Assembly (NCBI RefSeq): GCF_002994745.2
Contig: NC_037091.1
Span: 31,436,612-31,500,611 of the forward strand
Origin: Rosa chinensis
Taxonomy: Eukaryota; Streptophyta; Magnoliopsida; Rosales; Rosaceae
Reading direction: 5' to 3'
Length of the DNA stretch: 64,000 bases
Below are positions 56,738-64,000 of the stretch, piece after piece. The first letter of the stretch is position 1. Every line of letters starts with the position of its first letter. A program made the position numbers and the translations under genes. The notes below the pieces were generated by a model that saw only the letters and a list, made by a program, of their open reading frames with translations, was not told the DNA's origin and ran no database searches.

Positions 56738-57295
56738 TAAATTCAGATGGTAAATCTCCCACTTCTTCAACAATATATAGTTGTCATTAAGTTTCATTGT
56801 CATTAAGTTTCATTGTTATTAAGTTTCATTATGTTCCACTATCTAGATGCATGTATCCTGTAGAAATCTAAGGTTCTAAATTTTACTATTCACCTGGAAA
56901 AAATCAGTTTTAAAACCAAAAATTAGGACAAGCAGCAGTGATGCCGCCTATTAAAGTAACCGCTAGGCAGGAAGCCGTTAGGTGAAAAACTTGGGCATGT
57001 TGAAGGCTAGTCTTGTTTTTGTTTTTGTCGTTTTAAATACTTTTTTCTCTCTGAAGAAGACTGCAAAAAACCACGGGTTAACATAGGATACAAAAAGCAT
57101 TGTCTTGAAAAGACCATCTCTATTTGTCTTTTCCTAAAAGTAATAGTGAAATACAAAGTGTTGGGCAGTTGGGCAAAATACAGAGGCTTTTTGGGTATAC
57201 GGGAAAAGACCCTTTTATAAATCATATTTTCTCTATGTAGGTTTGGTATTTAGTTTTTTTTTTTTTTAGTTAAATAAATTTCATTAAGAGCAACC

Positions 57296-58145
57296 TTAAG
57301 TGTGTGAATTACAATTAAAGTTGTAGGCATCCAGAATATATTCTGGTACCTCATTGAGCCAAAAGGAGCTAGAGCTAGCCTTATAAGCAATACTTGTTAA
57401 TCTATGAGCAACTCCATTACAAGTTCTAGAAGTGTGGCAAATAGTTACACCATGCAAAGACCCTAGAATCAACTTTATATCATCCACCAGATTATCTTCA
57501 GCCAGAGCTTCATGAAGGGGGTTGTAGACATCTTGCTTGGCTTGCAGACATCTTTCAACAATTGTATTCCCTGCATTCAATGATTGGAGTAGCTTCACTC
57601 CATGTTTAATGGCATGTAGTTCAACATGTTTTGGACTGATAGATTGAAGATGGGAATTGCAAAAGCTGCACAAAACTGGCATATATCATCTCTCAGAATA
57701 CCTCCTACACCCCCATTATGGCTATCAGGTAGAAAGCTGCCATCAACTTTGAGTTTTCAGCTCCCATGAGGATCTAGCTTCCAAACTGCTCTTGTTTTTT
57801 CCATAGTCGCTTCCACAATACCTTAAAAGGGTCACCATTAGAGGAGGATGCTAACACATTTTCTAGCACTTTTTTACGCGCTATCCAGTATGCAAATTTT
57901 ACAAAATACAAACCATTGCGTTCTGGACTCCAACAAAGGCGGTCCTGGATGGTTATTTGGCTAAGAGGGATGCATGTAATCTGCCTGACAATTTCCAGAC
58001 TGAAACACATATTGATGATGGGAGAACTCCACTGCTTAGAAGTTGGATCAATTAATTTAGAAACGTGCTCAAAAGAATAGTACTTTTCTTGACTCGTAAG
58101 CAATTGGTTGTAGCGTACATGAAGGGATTTTTGTTCCTCATACAA
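57296..58145 (-). pseudogene. LINE zf-RVT and RNase H-like C terminus
   Basis: 57774-58145 has the segment usually after reverse transcriptase: WSSPIINMCFS, then DRLCWSPERNGLYFVKFAYW. 57296-57682 carries an RNase H-like end (HVELHAIKHGVKL, ICHTSRTCNGVAHRL). The two are out of frame. The catalytic reverse transcriptase that should lie between 58145 and about 58390 is absent. Confidence 0.65.
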
Positions 58146-58389
58146 AGCAAGATGAATGCGGTTGTCCCATCAGGTCCCCTAACTTCTCTTGAATTACTCT
58201 CACCTCTACTTTCTGTTGATCAAAGTCTGAGACATGCCATTGCATCAAACTCCTTCCAGTACAAGCCATTTTATGCCCTAGCTGCCTGAGAGCATTACCT
58301 GTTGTAGGGCATGACCATTCTTGCTTGATTATAGCATCACATTCCGGTCTTCCCCACCAACATTCCTCAAAACGAAAGCGTTTTACGAT

Positions 58390-59120
58390 TCTTTTTTGAA
58401 ATAGTCTTTCAGCCTAACCTCAATCAGAAGAGGGCAGTGATCAAAGTTGGAGGGATCAAGCGTGATAACTCTGCTCATTGGGAAGAGGTGCCTCCATTGT
58501 GAAGTCTAGAATCCTCGATCAAGTCTTTCCCTTGTGTATCGATTATACCAAGTATACCTACTTCCTACGTATCCCATGTCAATAAGTCCACATCTAGCCA
58601 TAGTCTTTCAGAATTTTGCCATTGCACGAGGCATTCCTCTTGTTTTGTCATCTTGACACATGATTTCATTAAAGTCCCCAGCCATTAGCCAAGGAAGTGA
58701 GCATGGTTGCACAGCCAATGTTTCAATTAATCTCCGGGTCCGGTCTCTTCCTCCCCTAGCAGCTACACCATAAATATCGATGAATCGCCATAGATCGGTT
58801 CCTGGTTTGCCTATTACTGCATCGATGTGGTTGGCTGAATACGTACGCAAATCCACATGTGTTTCATCATTCCAGAATAGCGCCAATACTTTAGAGTCTT
58901 CCTCATGAGGCACACAAAAACCTCCCTTGAATCCCAGGCTGTTTTTCAAAGAGTCAATCAAACCCTTTTTCGTTAGGGTTTCTGAGAGAAAAATAAGTGT
59001 TGGCTTCTTTGCATGCACCAGATCAATGAAAGCACGCTTAGTTTCGTAGTTGACTATGCCCCTGCAGTTCCACACAAGAACGTTTCCCTCTAATATGCCG
59101 GCGGACACGATCCGGTTTAG
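58390..59120 (-). pseudogene. LINE endonuclease domain
   Basis: AP-endonuclease-like fold that nicks target DNA in plant L1-type LINEs. Motifs: VLVWNCRGIVNYETKRAF at the start, LIFLSETLTKKG (catalytic Glu), IDIYGVAARGGR, LPWLMAGDFNEIMCQDDK (Asp/Asn pair). The frame stops at 58608 but similar sequence follows in shifted frames (GSRYTWYNRYTRERLDRGF and SNFDHCPLLIEVR, the final Asp-His motif) down to about 58430. The ATG at 59141 lies in flanking DNA and is not the element's own start. Confidence 0.75.
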
Positions 59121-59135
59121 GGTTTGGTATTTAGT

Positions 59136-59346
59136 AATCATACTTAAATTAACTATATCTCAGAGCATCTCTAATGGAGATGTTACAAAGAGTGTGTCAA
59201 ATTTGGTTTTGACAACTTATGTAGCAAATGTCAAATTTACATCACTCTCTCCAACTAATATGTCAAAATGTATATTATTTTATGAGTTTTTATTTTTGTT
59301 TATTTTATTTTATTTTGTTATGATTTGTTAGGATGTAAATGTTGAT
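59136..59346. other. Spacer with possible truncated MITE
   Basis: Begins after the LINE duplication. gagcatctctaatggagatg near 59163 and ctctctccaactaatatg near 59243 look like a Harbinger-type terminal region, cut off by the LTR at 59347. Confidence 0.35.
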
Positions 59347-61475
59347 TGATAAGCTCAAAGCAAGCATATAATTTAACCCTTTAAACATCATTAGTAGTAT
59401 AAGCAAATAGGGATCGTTCTATTCCGGGGATTGAGGGTACACCTGTCAATGTAGGACAATTTAAACAATTAAAATAAAACAAAGTATAATATTTACACAA
59501 TATAAACACTATTCACGAAATTAGGGGGGGTTTTAGGTTTTTGGTTTTTCGAAAATTAAAACTAAGTATAAACAAAAACACAAATACAAGAATGAAATGT
59601 AAGAAACAAAGATTGAAACCGATTTTATCATTGAATTTGAATAAAACCCTACATTGTTCTTCCAAGTCATGTGAAAAGAGTTGATCATGTGAAACATTAG
59701 AAAGCAAACGATTTCCCATATTTTACTTTCAACGCTAATTAATCTAAGTGAAAGCACAAAGACTAATCCTATCAAACATGTAATCAAGCCCTAGAAAGCT
59801 AGTCAGTCATACATGTTCAACGCAAGAAGTTCAAGGAAAGGCTATCAACTCAAGTGTACAACTTAGTATGAATAAGTTCATCTAATTGCAATCCTTTTCA
59901 ATTGAATTTGATTTTTGTCCAAAACCTTTACTACTTTTGATTTAAGTTCATAACACAAAAAGTTGAATCATGTTCTTAAATCTATCACCACTCATACATA
60001 AACCCTAAAAGTTTCGAACCAATTAAGATTAACATACAAGAGATATCTATAAAGCAAATTCAATCGAACAATCACACATAAGCAACTATGGAATCACAAC
60101 ATAGAAATCGAAAATCCTTTATTCAATCATAAAATTTCAGATTATAAACCTTGTTCAAACATCAATGTTAACTAGAACAACATCCAACGAAATCAAACAA
60201 GGAGAATCAAAAGTGATTACAAGAAAGAAGGTTGAATTACACCGTGAATGGAGAGATGGATGAATGATTCGAATGATGAACTAATGAAACTTGAAAGCAA
60301 GCTTCAAAGTGCACGGCTTCAAGGTGGAATGGATGATGATGCTCACGGCCTAAGCTTGCTTCTTCCTTCCTTGCTTGAAAACGCCAAAAGTTGAACTAGA
60401 GAATGGAGAGAGCTTCCGCGCGTAGAGAGAATTTTCTGAATTGTAAAGTGGTGTGAGACGTCTAGGGGTGTGGAGTTTATATAGGGGACGGCTATGATTG
60501 GTCTCCAAGCAGTGAATTTCTGATTTTCTTCCAAGGAATTAAATTAATAATTCCACATAGCTTCCACCAATGAGAAATTGCCAAGTAAGCCCTATTGTGT
60601 CATCCAACCAATCATAAAACTCCAAGAGGATACCCTAATATATTCTTGCCGAAATTCCTTGAATATTTTCTGATTTTCTTCTTGATATTTCGGCCAAAGC
60701 ATGCTTAGGGTTTCTAGGAATGCCTTCTTTCCATAAACTTCACCCTAGAAAATCTCTTGCGTAATCTTTTATTTTTCTTTTGATTTTCACGCCACCTTCT
60801 CTCTCTCCCCTTTGGTTTTCACGGCAATACAACCCTAGGGTTAGGGTTATGCGTCACAAACCCTAATGTCATGGGCTTTGATGGGCCTTGATCCATTTTG
60901 CCGAAAATCCAAAGAGTTCTTGGGCCTCGTTGCTTCATCTTCAAGCCTTCTCATCTTCTAACGCAAAACACATTATTTTTCCATTTCTTTTTCATGGTTG
61001 CATTGGAAACTTGCTAGGGAAGCCTTCCTCCATTTCGCAGGATTTCCTGGTTGGACTAGGAAAGCTTATTTCTTCATTTCTGCTCAATTGTGTGACCCTT
61101 TTCGTCTCATATTTGTTCGCCTTAACGTTCGCAAGCTCCTCTTTCCATTCGTGAGTTCATTTCCACTTTTTAGCTCGGAGGTCCTGAAAATAGAAACTAT
61201 ACTGAAAATAGAAACTTTCTAAAAATGAAAATAGAAACTTACTAAAAATGAAAAATAGAAACTTACTAAAAATGAAAAATAGAAACTTTCCTAAACTGAA
61301 AAATGGAAACTTGCCAGAAATGAGAAATGAAAACTACAAAAATGGAAACTTTCTACAATAAGAAACTTTCCCAATCAAAGAATGGAAACTTTCCAAAACA
61401 GGGATTTTTCAAGGAAATGGCGCAGAAAAATGTAGGGAAATGCAGTTAAAACGTCGCATTAAAATGCTCCTATCA
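59347..61475 (-). repeat. 3' LTR of the Athila-type element
   Basis: tgataagctcaaagc to aaaatgctcctatca on the plus strand, 2.13 kb. A minus-strand TATA (cctatataaac) lies near 60480. Open frames inside it are incidental. Confidence 0.88.
61187..61400. repeat. Short tandem repeats in the LTR
   Basis: Seven or more variants of a tagaaacttactaaaaatgaaaa unit, about 25 bp, near the LTR's 5' end in element orientation. Confidence 0.8.
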
Positions 61476-63482
61476 AATTCCCCCACACTTAGCTTTTGCT
61501 AGTCCCTTAGCAAAATCACAACACAGACACGACTACGACTCAGCGAAAATTTAAGACTCGATACATAAAGACTCTATTGCCCTTTAACTTTTTGTCTCAG
61601 CAATCTCTTACTTTCACAACACCAAGATTAGCACTTCACCAAGATTCAATGTTTAGGCATTCGAGAGTTAATTAAAACACATAATTCACATATACACAAG
61701 TAGGACTTGGTTGGAACAGTGGTGATGGTTTCTGTTAAGCATGCTTCAAACAAGTATGATTCAAATCCTCACAAGGTATATCTACTCTTTCTTCTCTCAG
61801 ATCATGGCAATGCTTAAAAGCTTATACACTCAAGTATATGTGAAAGATTGCAAGTATATCACATAATGCAAGAAACGAAAGCACAAGTATATTTTTTTCT
61901 TTTTAAAGATCTCATGAAGGATATCAACTATTTGCACAAATGGACCCAAGCCATAGGTTCAACTCTTGTAACTCATCTCCACATCAAGGGCTGTCCCATC
62001 TTAAGGATCAAGAAGGTCTTCTCAAGGGTTGTAATGGGGCCATAGCTCAAGGTTTAAAGAAACGAAGGGTAAAGAATTTAACAAAGTGTCCTAAAAACCT
62101 AGTAGAGCTCATGTAAATGTAGAGAGACTTCTAGAAATCCACCAAGTATGCAAAAACGTCACTTTCCCATGGGGGTGTTATAAATGGGCCTAATGTCTTC
62201 ATGTTGGGCCCAAACTTCACTCTAAACTTCCTTTGGTCACTAATGAGTTGGACAAAGGCCAAATTTTTTTGTAATGGGCCTTCAAATCAAAGTAAACTCC
62301 AAACTCACCAAGTATGGGGGACTAAAATCCATAGATATTTCATCTTTTTCTTTCCTTTTGTTTTCTAGCCGTACACTTTTTCTTTTTCACTTTCTTTTTC
62401 TCGGCTTTTTCATACATTTTTCTCTTATGGACAAGTCTACCCCCACACTTGAGCTTTCACCTCTTCTTATTCTTCATTATGGACGCCAAAAATCTTCAAG
62501 TAAAGTCTCAGTTTAGCTCCACTAAGTTCTTAGAACAAAGGGTAGGGTTATAGCTATACTAAGGTTTAGGTTAAAGATTTTTAAGGGTGATGAAAGAAAA
62601 GGTTTAATGTAGGCTCAAAGGGGTTTATCTAGGGGAGTCCCACGACGGGCACAATAAGGACACAGGTTTATATGGCAATGGTGGTAGTTCCTAGGTTGCC
62701 TCTATCCTTTCCAGAATCAAGGCCATGTATTGATATAACGTCTCAACAAGCACAAGAGTGAATTCTAGCATTCTCTAGTCCATCAAACTTAATCTATGGC
62801 AAGTAGTCAATCAAGATAAAAGAATAATGATATCATCAAAACATCGCCAAGAAAATAAGAGTATATTTTTCATTTCACTCCAAGAAAAAGGGACATGAGT
62901 TCAATTATTTCACATGGGTTTTTATGAATCAAAACTCATCTTAACATGCTCATATTCTGTACCAAAGTTCACGAATTCCATATCCACTACAAGGCACACA
63001 TTTTTCATATATCTCAATTAACCAAAGAATACCATTTTAAAGTCATCTCAATTTTGTGATCCTCTTTTAGTCATAATTTCAGAGATATAGAATCATCCTA
63101 GACAGTTGAAAGGGCATCCTAAGACTCAAAACAAAAACAAAAGCAACGAAAATTTTATGAATTTTTGACATTTTTCGATTTTTTTTGTATTTTTCAATAT
63201 ATATGACTCAAGATAAAAGTGTAAATCCCTTCTCCCACACTTAAATATTGCATTGTCCTCAATGTAATCAATCATAAGCATGCAATGAAACACTTAAGCA
63301 TATAGGCTAGAGATTTACGAAAAGAGAGACCAAGTACAAAAGAAAACATGAAAAGAAAGAGAAATAGGGAAGGAGAGATCAAATCTGCGTGTGTAGACTC
63401 CTCCATAGCTATTTCGGAATTGGGTTGCCTCCCAAGCAGCGCTTAATGTTTATAGTCTTTCAGCCTAGACTTGTACCTCCAT
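61476..63482 (-). other. 3' internal region of the Athila-type element, no ORF seen
   Basis: About 2 kb between the pol stop and the LTR. In this clade it can hold an envelope-like ORF; here I see only short frames (61848-62045 and 62274-62516 on the plus strand) with no domain. Contains the polypurine tract at its LTR edge. Confidence 0.6.
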
Positions 63483-64000
63483 TTAATTCTCAGGTTGTGG
63501 AGCGTTTTGGAGGGGTACATCCTCCACATCATGCTCCACAAACGTCTCATAGTATGGCTTGAGGCGATGACCATTCATCTTGAACTCGTTACCTGTTTGT
63601 TTACTCTTTATCTGCACAGCTCCATGAGGAAACACATGAGTAATAACAAAAGGTCCAATCCAACGAGAACGAAGTTTACCTGGAAAGAGTTTAAGACGAG
63701 AATGGAATAAAATGACCTTTTGTCCCACAACAAAAGTCTTCCTACGAATCATCTTATCATGGAATGCCATAGTCTTTTCTTTGTAAATCTTGGCACTCTC
63801 AAAGGCGTCATTCCTAATCTCCTCTAACTCTTGCAATTGCAATTTTCTATGAAGCCCAGCCTCATTTAGATCCATGTTAAATTGCTTCACAGCCCACCAA
63901 GCTTTGTGCTCTAACTCCACAGGTAAATGGCAAGGTTTGCCATAGACAATTCGATCTGGGGACATACCTATGGGAGTTTTATATGCAGTTCTGCAGGCCC
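63483..64000 (-). CDS. Gypsy (Athila-type) polyprotein, integrase C-terminal part, partial
   Basis: Open from the window edge to the stop at 63483. The 5' part is outside; the frame is already open upstream of the Met at 63965 (TAYKTPIG precedes [15 protein letters not shown]). Motifs: [17 protein letters not shown], the helix with [39 protein letters not shown] (GPY/F-like) and [18 protein letters not shown]. Integrase inserts the cDNA copy into the genome. No chromodomain follows: the protein ends LQNAPQPEN. No breaks within the visible 172 or so codons. Confidence 0.88.
   Translation of the reverse strand, partial: ACRTAYKTPIGMSPDRIVYGKPCHLPVELEHKAWWAVKQFNMDLNEAGLHRKLQLQELEEIRNDAFESAKIYKEKTMAFHDKMIRRKTFVVGQKVILFHSRLKLFPGKLRSRWIGPFVITHVFPHGAVQIKSKQTGNEFKMNGHRLKPYYETFVEHDVEDVPLQNAPQPEN

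Larger units (their letters stand above)
42133..57221 (+). mobile_element. Tandem array of two endogenous caulimovirid (pararetrovirus) copies
   Basis: Copy 1 (42133-50338, 8.2 kb) and copy 2 (50339-57221, 6.9 kb after an internal deletion of about 1.3 kb) are head-to-tail and collinear. Each has the plant pararetrovirus set: tRNA-Met-type primer site, movement protein, coat protein, aspartic protease, reverse transcriptase with RNase H, TATA promoter and poly(A) signal. There is no integrase and there are no LTRs. Both copies begin with the same gggttaatgctca block and finish just past the same tttttgggtatac block, so the array is two whole circular-genome lengths in the same phase. The long single-frame layout resembles Petuvirus; genus assignment is not possible by eye. 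All long frames are broken. Confidence 0.92.
57255..59120 (-). mobile_element. LINE lacking its reverse transcriptase, 15-bp target duplication
   Basis: Minus-strand insertion bounded by ggtttggtatttagt at 57240-57254 and 59121-59135. The poly(A) tail shows as a T run just inside 57255. From its 5' end it encodes an endonuclease domain, then, without the expected reverse transcriptase, a zf-RVT-like region and an RNase H-like end. It is 5'-truncated at the endonuclease start (no ORF1) and only 1.87 kb long. It lies a few tens of bases past the viral array. Confidence 0.9.
59347..64000 (-). mobile_element. Athila-type Ty3/gypsy retrotransposon, 3' end, running off the window
   Basis: Minus-strand order: integrase C terminus (64000-63483), a long 3' region (63482-61476), polypurine tract (agtgtgggggaatt, just above 61475), 3' LTR (61475-59347). 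The left flank ttgat (59342-59346) would be one half of its target duplication; the other half is outside. The same family left the solo LTR at 9449-11507. The pol C terminus lacks a chromodomain and reads like Athila-clade elements. Confidence 0.85.

Noticed and set aside
59139..59141. ATG at 59141 as the LINE protein start
   Set aside because: It lies outside the element, beyond the 15-bp duplication; the frame is open by chance into flanking DNA.

Overview
The window looks like plant nuclear DNA from a eudicot. It is mostly AT-rich, carries one ordinary intron-rich gene with 17 exons and canonical GT/AG junctions, and is otherwise packed with plant-type transposable elements and an old integrated plant pararetrovirus. 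A woody or Rosaceae-type genome is possible, but nothing here proves it.

Layout. 1-4227: 3' part of a Ty3/gypsy element with an antisense accessory ORF and a repeat-bearing LTR, clearly richer in GC than the rest. 4.5-13.2 kb: gene-free, with a foldback MITE, a copia-type solo LTR (TSD CATGG), a short tandem repeat, a hAT MITE (TSD ATTGCATG), a 2.06-kb gypsy solo LTR and a LINE remnant. 14.6-18.2 kb: a long-TIR DNA element, into which a Pack-MULE carrying a fasciclin-like arabinogalactan gene fragment and a tRNA-derived SINE have inserted. 19.0-23.15 kb: a hAT transposon whose transposase has one in-frame stop. 23.8-29.2 kb: NOP2-type rRNA cytosine-C5 methyltransferase, the only clearly functional host gene, reconstructed as 664 residues. 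29.9-31.7 kb: a second element of the Pack-MULE family. 32.0-35.8 kb: a complete non-autonomous copia-like LTR element (TSD AATTA). 35.9-36.7 kb: a small TIR element. 37.2-41.6 kb: a PIF/Harbinger ORF1-like gene split by a 2.9-kb solo LTR (TSD GGCAC).

42.1-57.2 kb: two head-to-tail copies of an endogenous caulimovirid. The unit is about 8.2 kb, and copy 2 lacks about 1.3 kb. Each copy has, in order: a small coiled-coil ORF ending 13 nt before a tRNA-Met-type primer-binding site, then movement protein, coat protein with zinc knuckle, aspartic protease, reverse transcriptase and RNase H, then a long extra C-terminal region, and finally a TATA promoter and poly(A) signal. In copy 1 everything from movement protein to reverse transcriptase lies in one frame broken by three stops, so the ancestor probably made one large polyprotein, as petuviruses do. 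Both copies are decayed by different stops and frameshifts. Copy 2 also has a 65-bp perfect inverted repeat in its leader.

57.2-64.0 kb: a LINE that lacks its reverse transcriptase (15-bp TSD), inserted just beyond the viral array, then the 3' end of an Athila-type Ty3/gypsy element on the minus strand (LTR, long 3' region, integrase C terminus), which runs off the window. The gene content does not form a pathway; the window is a host gene set in nested mobile DNA. All coordinates and repeat matches were read by eye. No alignment or database search was run.
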